From Anaerolineales bacterium (GTDB taxonomy: Bacteria > Chloroflexota > Anaerolineae > Anaerolineales > UBA4823), in contig JAGVAD010000006.1 in the NCBI GenBank assembly GCA_020060465.1, forward strand, positions 18,755 through 82,754: a DNA stretch of 64,000 nt, read 5' to 3'. A program made the translations under genes and the position numbers. Below the pieces are notes generated by a model that ran no database searches, was not told the origin of the DNA, and saw only the letters and a program-made list of their open reading frames with translations. Of the stretch, positions 8,932-18,244 are shown piece after piece (within the stretch, counting starts at the first letter, position 1; each line of letters begins with the position of its first letter).

Positions 8932-9792
8932 ATGGCTTACACCCTGCTGATTTCCACGGACGAGTTAGCTGCCCATTTAGACGATCCAGATTGGCTGATT
9001 GTAGATAGCCGTTTTGTGCTTTCTCGACCTGACGAAAAACAAGAACATTATCAACGGGCGCATATACCAGGCGCAATCTATGCTCATCTGGATCGCGATC
9101 TTTCAGCACCCGTGATCCCAGGGCGAACTGGCCGCCACCCACTACCCACGCCTGAAGAAGCCGCACACCGCTTCGGGAAAATGGGCATCCGCCCAGACAT
9201 GCAGGTTGTCGCCTACGATGACCAGGGCGGATCGCTGGCAGCGGTGCGCGTTTGGTGGATGCTTCGCTGGCTGGGGCACGACGCGGTGGCTGTGCTGGAC
9301 GGCGGTTGGCAGAAATGGCTGGAAGAGGATCGCCCCGTGCGAGGCGGGATCGAAACGCGACCTCCAGCAACTTTTCCCGCCCGACCGCAGTCAGGCGGCT
9401 ACGCTCTAATTGACGAAGTGGATCGCCTACGCCTTGACCCGGCCTACCGTTTGTTTGACGTGCGCGCCCCAGAGCGCTACCGCGGCGAAATCGAACCCAT
9501 AGATCCGGTAGCAGGCCATATCCCCGGCGCGCGCAATGCCCCTTATACCGATAACCTGTCTGAGCAGGGGACTTTCCGTCCCGCGGAGGAATTGCGGGCG
9601 CATTATCAGGCCCTGATTGGCGACATCCCTCCCCAAAATGTGGTCTTTTATTGCGGTTCTGGCGTCACTTCCATTCACAGCCTCCTGGCGATGGAACTGG
9701 CCGGCCTGAGAGGCGCCAAATTCTATCCGGGTTCATGGAGCGAGTGGATTGCCGATCGCAGCCGACCGGTGGCTACTGGCAACGAGCCGTGA
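8932..9792 (+). CDS. sseA: Thiosulfate / 3-mercaptopyruvate sulfurtransferase (two-domain rhodanese)
   Basis: 286 residues, the usual two-domain rhodanese length. The N-terminal inactive domain contains VDSRFVLSRPDE and HIPGAIYAHLDRDLS; the C-terminal catalytic domain contains FDVRAPERYRGEIEPIDPVAGHIPGA cut here into known motifs, and the loop FYCGSGVTS whose Cys carries the persulfide. The CGSGVT form is nearer to mercaptopyruvate sulfurtransferases than to classical rhodaneses (CRKGVT). It moves sulfane sulfur to cyanide or thiols in the cytoplasm. The ATG has GGAGAAAAG. It stands alone, convergent with the next gene; the gene symbol is by family only. Confidence 0.88.
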   Translation: MAYTLLISTDELAAHLDDPDWLIVDSRFVLSRPDEKQEHYQRAHIPGAIYAHLDRDLSAPVIPGRTGRHPLPTPEEAAHRFGKMGIRPDMQVVAYDDQGGSLAAVRVWWMLRWLGHDAVAVLDGGWQKWLEEDRPVRGGIETRPPATFPARPQSGGYALIDEVDRLRLDPAYRLFDVRAPERYRGEIEPIDPVAGHIPGARNAPYTDNLSEQGTFRPAEELRAHYQALIGDIPPQNVVFYCGSGVTSIHSLLAMELAGLRGAKFYPGSWSEWIADRSRPVATGNEP

Positions 9793-9821
9793 ATTCTCGA
9801 AACGCCAGCGAATAGCTTCGT

Positions 9822-11168
9822 TTATCGGCGAAAGAAATCATAACCTGGCGGCGCGCCGGCGATGGTATCCAACGTCAGCGCGCCGTCGTCCAAGTCCAGC
9901 AGCACAAGATCAAACGCCTGATTGCGCTGGATGGCATACAGCAGGCGTTGATCATCCATCCAGCGCAGATTGATCAAACCATAATGCAGTTCGCCCAAGG
10001 GCTGCGGCGCGCGATCCAGGCTGCCGAGGAACATTTCCTGCTCTTCACCTAAGATGTAGATGAAGCGCCGCCCGTCCGGCGACCAACCCGCAAAGCGCAG
10101 CATTGGCCCGCGGACGTAGTTCCAATCGCCGTTGCCATCATACGCCGCCAGGTGCAATTCGCGCAAGGTTACGCCATCCTGAATTGACTCACGAATCAGC
10201 GCCACGCGTTGCAGGTCAGGCGAGTAATATAACGGCTCATCCATGAAGGGTACACTGAAAATGCTGCCCTCCTGAACAGCTTGCCCGCCATCCAACGGCA
10301 GTTTCCACAGCGTGGTGGGCTGCGCCGGCCGAGCCAATGGATCCGCTGGCGGCACAGCGACACGCAGAAATTTTCCGTCTGGCGACCAGACCGGCCTGGC
10401 GTAATAACGATATTCGCTATAGGTTATCACAGGCGAATAGGTCATCGCTATCCGATAGTTGTCGCCATTCGCATCGGCCAGAATGATTTTATCTGGCTGG
10501 GAGATAGCTATCTGTTGACCATCCGGCGAAAAGACGAATTCGCCGCCCCAACCAGACAGGAACAGATTGATGATCCGGCCGCTATCTGCGTCTACCAGAT
10601 GCAGGTCATTCAATGGGCTCACCCCTGGCCCTTGAAAAGCCTGATAGGTGGTGAACGCCAGGCGATGACTCTGCCCAACCCAGGCGAAACTGGGGGAAGG
10701 ATTGACAGCCGTCGCATTGGGATCGCGCGCTCCGCCGCCGATGGTATCTAAATCGGCAATGCCTACCAGCCGCCGTTCGTCCGAACCGTCAATATTTACC
10801 GCCCAAAGCTCGACATGGAAGCTATCCGCAGGGCGCAAAAAAGCCGCAATTTGACCATCCGGCGATAAACGTGGGAAATAAACCTCGCCTCGCCTGGTCA
10901 GTTGAAGCAATTTTCCCCCCTGCCAGCGCCACAGGTCGCCGTCCCGCGTATAAACCACGGTCAAATCCCCTGTGTCTGGCAAAAGCGTTTGAGTCACCGG
11001 CGGCGTCTCTATGATCGTCGGTGGGGATGTGGGTGTGCGTGCAGACTCGACAACCTCAGGCGTTGATCGCGCATCCTGGGTCGGCGTCGCCCTAGGGCGG
11101 GAAAAATTGCACGCCATGCCGATCAGCAACAATAGCAATGCAAACAGATACAGTCGTTGAACGCTCAT
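9822..11168 (-). CDS. TolB/WD40-like beta-propeller lipoprotein
   Basis: 448 residues. It opens with a hydrophobic signal (LYLFALLLLLIGMAC) ending in a lipobox-like Cys, then a Thr/Pro-rich linker. The rest has repeated PD40 blades: FPRLSPDGQIAAFLRP, FSPDGQQIAISQPD, WSPDGKFLRVAVPP and WSPDGRRFIYILGE. It is probably anchored outside the cytoplasmic membrane. Its start overlaps the stop of the preceding gene by ATGA, so the two are translationally coupled; it is the last gene of an envelope cluster with an ABC-2 exporter. Ligand unknown. Confidence 0.8.
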   Translation of the reverse strand: MSVQRLYLFALLLLLIGMACNFSRPRATPTQDARSTPEVVESARTPTSPPTIIETPPVTQTLLPDTGDLTVVYTRDGDLWRWQGGKLLQLTRRGEVYFPRLSPDGQIAAFLRPADSFHVELWAVNIDGSDERRLVGIADLDTIGGGARDPNATAVNPSPSFAWVGQSHRLAFTTYQAFQGPGVSPLNDLHLVDADSGRIINLFLSGWGGEFVFSPDGQQIAISQPDKIILADANGDNYRIAMTYSPVITYSEYRYYARPVWSPDGKFLRVAVPPADPLARPAQPTTLWKLPLDGGQAVQEGSIFSVPFMDEPLYYSPDLQRVALIRESIQDGVTLRELHLAAYDGNGDWNYVRGPMLRFAGWSPDGRRFIYILGEEQEMFLGSLDRAPQPLGELHYGLINLRWMDDQRLLYAIQRNQAFDLVLLDLDDGALTLDTIAGAPPGYDFFRR

Positions 11169-11923
11169 AAATCAATATAGCGCGAATCATCCAATTCCTT
11201 GTGCATGGCTTCATCATCCGAAAGCGGTCCGGTTATGACAGGTTGGGCATCTTCCAATTCGGCTTGTTCCGCCGCACGCAGCCTCTCTAATGGCGCCGCG
11301 GCTACAATCGCCCATTTGCCGCAAAACGGGCATCTCTCTAATTTTCCGATCAGCATGTTCGGCGAAAAGAAATGGCGGGGAAAGGGTCGTCCACAGCGGA
11401 CGCAGATGGCTCCGCCCGCTGCGCCATAATGGCGCGGCGCGCCGAGGGGCAATTGCTTTAGTTTCCCGCTTCCAATGATCGTAATAAGAGACGAAAACAA
11501 CACCGCGGCAAAAGCAACGCCCAACAACGGCAGAGCAATCCGCATCCCGGCTTGAAACCCCTCCTCTGCCGTAACAAATCGAACCTGCAGCTCGTTGGAC
11601 TTTACCTCGCGCCCGCTTGAGGTCAGGCCGACAGCAGAGATCATGTGCGCCCCGAATGGGTAGTTGTCGGTGCTAAAGCGCAGTTCAAAAGGTGGTTGGG
11701 TCGCCTCGCCGATTGCCTTGCCGTCGAGATAAAAAGTCACCTTTACCAGATCCTCTGGCCCCGAGACGATGAGAGTAAAGACGCCCTGAATATCGCCTGT
11801 GCCGGATGAATATCCAAACGTGCGCGATAAACGCAATTTTAATTCTGCGTCATCTTGGGCAAAAACCTGCGCGGCGAATGAGAAGCTCAGGACGCACAGC
11901 AAAAATAAAAGATTCTTTCGCAT
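11165..11923 (-). CDS. Secreted Ig-like domain protein with one membrane helix and a zinc-ribbon tail
   Basis: A signal peptide (LLFLLCVLSFSFAAQVFAQD) is followed by an Ig-like beta domain (~residues 30-125; VKVTFYLDGKAIGEATQPPF). A transmembrane segment (ALPLLGVAFAAVLFSSLITI) leads to a cytoplasmic tail with two CxxC pairs (CVRCGRPF and CPFCGKW) that should form a zinc ribbon. The ATG at 11923 is preferred to 11935 because GGAG lies 7 nt upstream of it. It overlaps the TolB-like gene by 4 nt. The order outside Ig domain, helix, inside zinc ribbon suggests a sensor or scaffold; function unknown. Confidence 0.75.
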   Translation of the reverse strand: MRKNLLFLLCVLSFSFAAQVFAQDDAELKLRLSRTFGYSSGTGDIQGVFTLIVSGPEDLVKVTFYLDGKAIGEATQPPFELRFSTDNYPFGAHMISAVGLTSSGREVKSNELQVRFVTAEEGFQAGMRIALPLLGVAFAAVLFSSLITIIGSGKLKQLPLGAPRHYGAAGGAICVRCGRPFPRHFFSPNMLIGKLERCPFCGKWAIVAAAPLERLRAAEQAELEDAQPVITGPLSDDEAMHKELDDSRYIDL

Positions 11924-12022
11924 GTCAAACTCCAACCGATGTCGAAAAACAGACGTTTCCTGCCCCTTGCTGGTTCCCGCCTATACAGAATCGGGCAAGC
12001 GGGGCGCTTTCAAGACCCCCCT

Positions 12023-12811
12023 TCACTTCCAACGCGTCAGGATTGTTTCACGCTGGAAAATCTGGGTGGAAAGGAAGATCAAAATCGCATCAATGAGTAA
12101 TAGAAAAAGTGCCCCGTAGAGGATCAGCTCACGGTTGATCACAAACAGGCCGGCAAACTGGCCGAAGAAAACCGCCAGTAAAGGAACGACCAGTAGGGCA
12201 GTCAATTGCTCAGCCGCGCGCGGATCGGTCACGCGTGATGAAATCATGATGCTCACGTTCACCGAAACCAGAGACAGCAACGGCCCCACCAGGAAAACCG
12301 CGATCAGCCAACGGGCATCCATCATCGCCGCAAAGACCGCCGGGTTTGGGATCATGATCCACGCCCCCAGGCTAAAAATGCCAAACGAAATATAGGTGGC
12401 TGCAATGGCCGGCAATAAGGCTGCCAGGCTCTTGCCAGCCAAAAGCTCTAAGGTTGTGATCGGAGTAGCTAACAACGGCTCCAGCGTTCGACTGGTCTTT
12501 TCACCAATCACCGAATACGCCGAGATCGTCGAGGGGATCGCCAGAGGCAGGATCATAAACATCAACATAAACTGGCTGACCATGTAGACCTGAAAGCAGT
12601 CTCCGCCGCTCAGCTCCGCCGGGCAGAAGGTTTCCACTTGCGCCGGCATCTCGCCATATTGGTCGGTCGTCATACTCCCGCGGCTGGCAAATATAATCGC
12701 CAGAGGAATGGCAGCCATCAGTAATGGCAAGAAAGCCACCGAAAACAACACCATGCGATTTCTAAATACTTCTGCCCACTCTTTGCGAATGATTGTTCGT
12801 ACCTTATTCAT
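12023..12811 (-). CDS. ABC-2 type transporter permease (NatB-like)
   Basis: 262 residues with about six hydrophobic helices. The first follows a short cytoplasmic start (MNKVRTIIRKEWAEVFRNR), typical of NatB/ABC-2 permeases. A periplasmic loop with two Cys (TFCPAELSGGDCFQ) separates helices 1 and 2, and GEKTSRTLEPLLATPITTLE is the family's conserved coupling segment. The start at 12811 is chosen because the 20 residues upstream look non-coding and GGAAGAGA precedes the ATG. The ATPase gene is 40 bp upstream on the same strand, so together they form one exporter; the substrate is not indicated. Confidence 0.85.
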   Translation of the reverse strand: MNKVRTIIRKEWAEVFRNRMVLFSVAFLPLLMAAIPLAIIFASRGSMTTDQYGEMPAQVETFCPAELSGGDCFQVYMVSQFMLMFMILPLAIPSTISAYSVIGEKTSRTLEPLLATPITTLELLAGKSLAALLPAIAATYISFGIFSLGAWIMIPNPAVFAAMMDARWLIAVFLVGPLLSLVSVNVSIMISSRVTDPRAAEQLTALLVVPLLAVFFGQFAGLFVINRELILYGALFLLLIDAILIFLSTQIFQRETILTRWK

Positions 12812-12851
12812 ATTTTTTCTCTTCCATGCGCCGTTTGAAAACAAATGCAGT

Positions 12852-13775
12852 CTAGGTCGCAGGCGCGCCATCGTTGCGCACCAGACGTAAATAGACCTCT
12901 TCTAAGGAATATCGCAGCTCGCCAACAAACTGGATCTCTGCGCCTTCCATCACCAATTGACGCACAATTTCTGGATTGCGCTTCTCAGGATCATCCAGGG
13001 TAACCAGCAAGCGCCCATCCACCATACGAGCCTCAGAGACAAAAGGCAGCTCCGAGACTTTTGAGAGCATGGCTTCATCGAGGTTGCGAAGGTGAAATAC
13101 CACCTTACGCCCAAACATCTGTTGGCGCAGCCGCTCCGGCGTATCTACGACCAATAAACGGGTCTTAAAGACTGCGATTCGGTCGCACAACCGGTCAGCT
13201 TCATCCAGGTTGTGAGTACAAAGAAAAATGGTTCGGCCCTCGCGGCGCAGCTCGGAAATGAAATCTCGCACCAGGCGCGCCGACTCCGGGTCCAACGCTG
13301 CTGTAGGTTCGTCCAGGAATAAAACCTTCGGCTCGTGCAACAACGCCCTGGCAATCGCCAGTTTCTGTTTCATACCTTTGGAAAAGGTAGCAGTCGGCTC
13401 AAAACGCCGCTCCCACAACCCTAACATACGCAAATACTTCTCCACCTGCCCGGCCGGGTCGCGCACCTCATACAATTCAGCAAAGATGCGCAGATTATAT
13501 TCAGCGCTCAGGTTGTCGTATAAGCCAGGCGTCTCGGTCAGCACGCCCACCGAACGGCGGATTTGATCGTCCTGCCGACCCACTTCAAAGCCATTCACCA
13601 CCGCCCTGCCTTGTGTTGGGGAGATCAGGCTGGCGAGCATGCGCACTGTGGTCGTCTTGCCCGCCCCGTTGGGACCTAAAAAGCCAAACACCTCTCCCTG
13701 TTCAATGCTTAGATTCAATCCCTTAACCGCCAGCGTCGAGCCAAAACGTTTGGTTAGATTTTCTGTTTGGATCAT
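12852..13775 (-). CDS. ABC transporter ATP-binding protein (NatA-like)
   Basis: 307 residues. Walker A GPNGAGKTTT, Q-loop region, signature FSKGMKQKLAIARALL, Walker B VLFLDEPTAALDPES and switch His in FLCTHNLDEADR are all intact. The C-terminal ~80 residues are the extension seen in ABC-2 exporter ATPases. The start at 13775 (MIQTENLTKRFGSTLAVKGL) is the natural N-terminus; the longer frame to 13838 adds non-conserved sequence. It drives the adjacent permease and faces away from the sigma-like gene that begins 171 bp beyond. Confidence 0.92.
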   Translation of the reverse strand: MIQTENLTKRFGSTLAVKGLNLSIEQGEVFGFLGPNGAGKTTTVRMLASLISPTQGRAVVNGFEVGRQDDQIRRSVGVLTETPGLYDNLSAEYNLRIFAELYEVRDPAGQVEKYLRMLGLWERRFEPTATFSKGMKQKLAIARALLHEPKVLFLDEPTAALDPESARLVRDFISELRREGRTIFLCTHNLDEADRLCDRIAVFKTRLLVVDTPERLRQQMFGRKVVFHLRNLDEAMLSKVSELPFVSEARMVDGRLLVTLDDPEKRNPEIVRQLVMEGAEIQFVGELRYSLEEVYLRLVRNDGAPAT

Positions 13776-13933
13776 TGATGAATTATCACTCCACACAATT
13801 TCGCTGAGATAGTATACCTTGTTTCGAGAGCAGTTCATTTGCTTCGGTTAACATTCGATGATGATTGTCGCAAAATGCAGTTAAGGTTGCTGAATTCTGA
13901 GAACGGGCTAATTTTTGGCATAGATCAAGCTGG

Positions 13934-13939
13934 TAGAAT
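13934..13939 (+). promoter_or_regulatory. -10 element (TAGAAT) 7 nt before the start codon, probable leaderless transcript
   Basis: TGGTAGAAT carries an extended -10 (TG dinucleotide plus TAGAAT). It lies 7 nt from the ATG at 13947 with no Shine-Dalgarno between, as at four other genes here. The -35 is weak. Confidence 0.4.
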
Positions 13940-13946
13940 GCCCCTC

Positions 13947-15884
13947 ATGAGTATAGAACCGCCGCAAGATTACGCTCCCGACTTGAACTGGTTGCTACAG
14001 AGCAGCCAAACGCCGCCGGAGGTTATCCTCGAAGTCCTGGTTCAAGAATTTTATCCGCAAATCTATTACCTGGCATTTACTTTACTGGACGATCGTTCAG
14101 CGGCTTTAAATACCACAAATGAGATCTTTGCTCGCGCGATTCTCGAACGGCACGCTTACCGTACACACACCGAAGCCAGCATCTGGTTGTTGCGTCTGGC
14201 TTTGAAAATCTGCGAAACCTCATATAAACGTCTGAGCTTGCAGCGCGCGGTCAAGGCTGCCCTGCCTCATCACCGTTCGTCCAAGGACCTGGGCTATTCA
14301 ACACCAGAGACGATGTTGGATGCCGAGATCTGGCTGGCAATTGACTCTCTGGATGAGATCGCCCGCCAGATTATGCTGCTGCATTATGTACATGGCTGGC
14401 CTGCGCAGGGTCTGGCCGAACTGCTCCAGCGCCAGATCGAGGACATTCAGGCCGCGCTGGAACGTACGTGTGAGAAGGTTCGAACTGCGTTGACCGAAGC
14501 TGACGGCTTGCTATCCGCCTCCAATTGGGATAAGTTGATCCGCGCCTCTTTAAGCAGAAGATGGCCGCGGCGTGATTTTACCCCAGAGCAGCTCAACGAA
14601 CGCGCCGCGCGCATAGGCAGACGCGCCCTGCGCAAAGGACGTTGGCAACGACAGGCGATCTCTGTCATGGAGGTTGCCATGATCCTGTTCATCATCTTGT
14701 TCGCCGCTGGCATCATTTGGGGGGCAAACGTTTTTCTGCCGGAGCAGACGCCTGTCCCCACTCGCTCGATATTGCAATCTCCGGCGACGAGCACGCCCGC
14801 CGACAAATCCTCCTCAGCTTATCAATCAACCGCTCAGCCGCCGCGACGATTTTCGAACCATATCCTGAATGATCCCTATGTGGTTGTCCAAACCGGCGAC
14901 ACACTCAAATTGCTGGCCGCTGAATTAAACGTCACGCCTGAGAGGCTGCGCGCCGTCAATCGTTATCCGACGGAAATGCAACTGCAGCCGGGGATGCGCG
15001 CTCTGAATCCCAACTGGTTTCCTCAAGTCACATCTCTGCCCGCCACACCGGTTTCTCCTCTGCGCCTCGACCAACAGTTAAGTGTTGATTTTCCCCAGGA
15101 ATTGCTGGACACACGCCTCCCCTGGCGCGGCGGCTATGCGCAGGATGCCAGCGGAGCGCCGAAAGACGTTCCGCCGCCCATCCAGGTCGAGGCGGCGCGA
15201 CAGAGATTGCCTCAGATCGAACCGCCCAAAGGTTTCGATCCATCCAACAAACGCCTAACTTTTCAATTCCCGCTCACCTATAATGTGGAGGCGCAACAAG
15301 CATTGGTCGAATTATTTGCCGACGGGTATTTTCTCGATTGGGTGGTGATGGGCAACCCCTGGCAGATGATCTGTGACCGCTCCAGCGACGGACAATGGCT
15401 GGCTTTCGTCAATCTACCGTCGCCCGACCACGACCCCGAAACCCGCCTGCACTGGTTCGACCTGAATGCTCCCGCGCAGCGCCATTACACTTTGAGCGGT
15501 CAACTGGGCATAACACAACTCGCCTTTTCCCCCGACAATCAGCGCCTGGCTTACTTTGTACAAGCGCCGCAAGGCGGGCGTGGGCGCGCGTTTATTTTGG
15601 ATATAGGTAGCAAACAGACGAGCGATCTCATGCTCCTGGCGGAGGCGAAGAGTTTGACCTGGAGCCCCGATGGGCGCAACCTGGCGATGATCGCCCGTTT
15701 CAGCCTGCGGGAAGCCGTTGAACATTTGCTGGTTCTAGCTGTGCAAACCAGCGCTCCGGTATATTCTGACACATTAGAGAACAGCGCGCAAATAATTAAC
15801 AATTGGCTAATTGGCGATTGGGGGGTAGAATTCCCCCAGGAAGCGCGCCGCATGGATGACTGCGCCGCGCCGCCAACCTCGTAA
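13947..15884 (+). CDS. Membrane-anchored sigma-70-like protein with external LysM and beta-propeller (paralogue 1)
   Basis: 645 residues. Residues ~30-115 resemble ECF sigma region 2 (LVQEFYPQIYYLAFTLL, then TTNEIFARAILERH) and ~124-185 region 4 (AIDSLDEIARQIMLLHYV and a helix-turn-helix). One membrane helix follows at ~240-262 (MILFIILFAAGIIWGANVF), then a Thr/Pro/Ser linker, a LysM-like module (~307-350; YVVVQTGDTLKLLAAELN) and PD40 propeller blades (~432-645). The end, WGVEFPQEARRMDDCAAPP, is shared with the next gene, as is a Cys after PW in the propeller; the two Cys could form a disulfide. An upstream in-frame TTG at 13839 is possible but the ATG behind the -10 fits better. Whether the sigma part binds polymerase is unknown. 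Confidence 0.75.
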   Translation: MSIEPPQDYAPDLNWLLQSSQTPPEVILEVLVQEFYPQIYYLAFTLLDDRSAALNTTNEIFARAILERHAYRTHTEASIWLLRLALKICETSYKRLSLQRAVKAALPHHRSSKDLGYSTPETMLDAEIWLAIDSLDEIARQIMLLHYVHGWPAQGLAELLQRQIEDIQAALERTCEKVRTALTEADGLLSASNWDKLIRASLSRRWPRRDFTPEQLNERAARIGRRALRKGRWQRQAISVMEVAMILFIILFAAGIIWGANVFLPEQTPVPTRSILQSPATSTPADKSSSAYQSTAQPPRRFSNHILNDPYVVVQTGDTLKLLAAELNVTPERLRAVNRYPTEMQLQPGMRALNPNWFPQVTSLPATPVSPLRLDQQLSVDFPQELLDTRLPWRGGYAQDASGAPKDVPPPIQVEAARQRLPQIEPPKGFDPSNKRLTFQFPLTYNVEAQQALVELFADGYFLDWVVMGNPWQMICDRSSDGQWLAFVNLPSPDHDPETRLHWFDLNAPAQRHYTLSGQLGITQLAFSPDNQRLAYFVQAPQGGRGRAFILDIGSKQTSDLMLLAEAKSLTWSPDGRNLAMIARFSLREAVEHLLVLAVQTSAPVYSDTLENSAQIINNWLIGDWGVEFPQEARRMDDCAAPPTS

Positions 15885-15949
15885 ATCTGCTTGAAACAGG
15901 TCAGCCGCCAGAGGCGCTGCCCCCGCCTGGCTGCCAATGGCGACCGCCG

Positions 15950-18244
15950 ATGAATATGTCCGAGACAAACGAACAGCCCGTCCTGGATACAGAACCGCCC
16001 GGCGATCCGTTGCTGGATTTGTTACATCATCATTACGCGCCGATTTTTCGACTTGCGTTTTCCTTTTTAGACTCGCCAGAGGCAGCGCGGCGAACCGCGT
16101 TGCGCATCCTTACAGCGGCGCAACCGGAAGCTGAAACCTGGCGTACAGCGCGAGGCAAGATCAAACTGTACGCAACCGCTCTCAGGGAAATTCAACGCTT
16201 ATCCCAGCGAACCTCGCTCTATCAACCTCTCGCAACCCAGCCAGCCGGATTTACCGCCTCTCTGTGGCGTATGGTGGATAGCTGGGATATACGCGAGCGG
16301 CAACTCTGCGTTCTCTATTATGTGTTAGGCTGGCCGACAGACGAAGCGGCGAAGGCGTTGGGCGTCGGCGTAAGCGCAGCGCAGGCGCAATTGGATATTT
16401 TCCGCCGCCGTTTTGCAACCCTGCCCGAACAAGATCCAATTGAAGACCTTCCAGCAGAAACCTTCGCCGCCGCAGAACAGCTAAATGATAAGCTGGCGCT
16501 GCCAGGTGATGCTGCACAGCAGGCGGCGATCAAACGTTACACTCCGCTGGAAATCCGCGTAGCCCGCTCCCTGCGCCAGCGTTGGCCCGCCCCGCCTGTG
16601 GGGGCAACAGAAGCTCAGGCGCTCCTGACTGAAGCCCACCAATTGACCCAGAAAAGCGTGAGTTCTTTTCGGCTTTTATCCAACAGATCTGTCTGGCTGG
16701 CTGGCGTGGCCGCGGCGCTTTTCTTTGCTTTTCTGGCGGGAGGTCTGGCTATATTTTGGATTGTCGAGAAGAGAGCCGATTTGCAAAACGCGCTGCCGTC
16801 CTCCGTCGCCGAAGGTCTATCAACCCCCTTCCCGCCCACGCCCGAAGTGCGCCCGCTTACCCGCCGTTCAAGCCTGGAGGACATCCGCCGCCGCTGGCAG
16901 GAATCCACCAGCTTGTGGCGCAGTTTGACGGTAGATGTGCAAACCATTCGCTATGGCCCAGCCAGCTATATCGGACCGCCGCGCGCCTACCGCGCACAAG
17001 CCTGGGTCTTGCTTCCTGATCAGGGGATCCAACTGACTGGCTTGCTCTCCCAACCCATTGGCAAGGTGGATGTGGTTGCCGGTCAGCGACACTTTACGCG
17101 CAACTACGCCGACAATTCTACTGCCAGCGAGCTTTGGAACGGCGAGGCGCATCAATTGCTGCCAGAAGGCGATCTGCGCCTCATGCTCTTTCCGGCCAGC
17201 TCGCCATGGGCTACGCGAGACGGCGCGATCCGGTCGGTTGAAAATACACAAATCGCCGGGCGTTCTGCGGTCGCTTTTGATTGGTTCAACCCGGAGGGCC
17301 AGCGAGAGGCGCGTCTGTGGCTGGATGCCTATACCGGCATTTTGCTGCGCGTGGAGACTTATACAGGACCAGACTTCCAAACGTTGGAGAGCGTCAGCCT
17401 GGCGACCGAAATCGCCTTCGACCGTCAAGAACCGCCGCCGACTTTGGTCATCGCGGCGCGCCAAAGGCAGACCATGGCCTCTGAAGTCAACCCGTCTCTG
17501 CTGGGTTACCTGCCAACCGCCACGCCAGCGCATACTTCGCCCCCCAGAAAGCCCCTGCCCGCCGATCCCGCTCCAGCGGGAATGGATGTCTCCCGCAGCC
17601 GATTGATCTTTCAATTTCCCAACGATCCGGCGGTTTCCAATGCCCAGATCAACACGGCTTCTGTGCCAGCAGATCTGTTCGCCGATGGTTACTGGCTCGG
17701 CAGTTTTAAATTCGGTTTGCCCTGGATGTTGCGCTGCCAACGTTCTCCTGATGGGCGGCGGCTGGCATTCAATACATTCAGCGATGGTTCAGCCACAGAA
17801 GACGGCGTTCTGCGCTGGCTTAACCTCACCGAGCCAGCCAAAGTTTATCAACTCTTACCAGAGATCAATGTGGCTTCGTTTGCCTTCTCGCCCGACAGCC
17901 TGCGCCTGGCTGCGGCTGGGTCGGCGCGAAGCAGCCAGCCCGACGGACTATACGTCGTCGAAATCGCCACGGGCGAGGCGGATTTCATCCTGGAAGCGCA
18001 TGAAGCTCACAGCCTGGTATGGAGCCAAGACGGCGAATTCATCGCCCTGATCGGGCGGCTGCCCGGCGAAACTGCCCCGGCGATGCTTGTTGTTCATGTA
18101 CGAACGCACTGGCTGACCTTTCGAGGCATTCCAGGCCAAACGAGCGGAGCGCCGCCGCCTACTTCATCCATTTCATCCTGGGGGGTCACATTCCCCGTTA
18201 AAATGGGCGGAATGGACGAATGCGCTGCGCCGCCAGCGCGCTGA
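15950..18244 (+). CDS. Membrane-anchored sigma-70-like protein with RseB/LolA-like domain and beta-propeller (paralogue 2)
   Basis: 764 residues, same plan as the preceding gene. Residues ~20-190 resemble sigma regions 2 and 4 (LLHHHYAPIFRLAFSFLD; DIRERQLCVLYYVLGWPTDE), but region 2 is more degenerate than in paralogue 1. A membrane helix lies at ~247-272. Residues ~313-495 look like a MucB/RseB- or LolA-like lipid-binding half-barrel (FDWFNPEGQREARLWLDAYT, then GILLRVETY). After a Pro-rich linker comes the propeller (~547-764) with FAFSPDSLRLAAAG and LVWSQDGEFIALIG, ending WGVTFPVKMGGMDECAAPP. The gap from paralogue 1 is 65 bp, so co-transcription is likely. Fold assignment of the middle domain is by pattern only. 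Confidence 0.72.
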   Translation: MNMSETNEQPVLDTEPPGDPLLDLLHHHYAPIFRLAFSFLDSPEAARRTALRILTAAQPEAETWRTARGKIKLYATALREIQRLSQRTSLYQPLATQPAGFTASLWRMVDSWDIRERQLCVLYYVLGWPTDEAAKALGVGVSAAQAQLDIFRRRFATLPEQDPIEDLPAETFAAAEQLNDKLALPGDAAQQAAIKRYTPLEIRVARSLRQRWPAPPVGATEAQALLTEAHQLTQKSVSSFRLLSNRSVWLAGVAAALFFAFLAGGLAIFWIVEKRADLQNALPSSVAEGLSTPFPPTPEVRPLTRRSSLEDIRRRWQESTSLWRSLTVDVQTIRYGPASYIGPPRAYRAQAWVLLPDQGIQLTGLLSQPIGKVDVVAGQRHFTRNYADNSTASELWNGEAHQLLPEGDLRLMLFPASSPWATRDGAIRSVENTQIAGRSAVAFDWFNPEGQREARLWLDAYTGILLRVETYTGPDFQTLESVSLATEIAFDRQEPPPTLVIAARQRQTMASEVNPSLLGYLPTATPAHTSPPRKPLPADPAPAGMDVSRSRLIFQFPNDPAVSNAQINTASVPADLFADGYWLGSFKFGLPWMLRCQRSPDGRRLAFNTFSDGSATEDGVLRWLNLTEPAKVYQLLPEINVASFAFSPDSLRLAAAGSARSSQPDGLYVVEIATGEADFILEAHEAHSLVWSQDGEFIALIGRLPGETAPAMLVVHVRTHWLTFRGIPGQTSGAPPPTSSISSWGVTFPVKMGGMDECAAPPAR

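Noticed and set aside
11799..12119. Plus-strand frames across the gap between the ABC permease and the Ig-like protein gene
   Set aside because: No family pattern or ribosome site; the 99-bp gap itself shows nothing clear.
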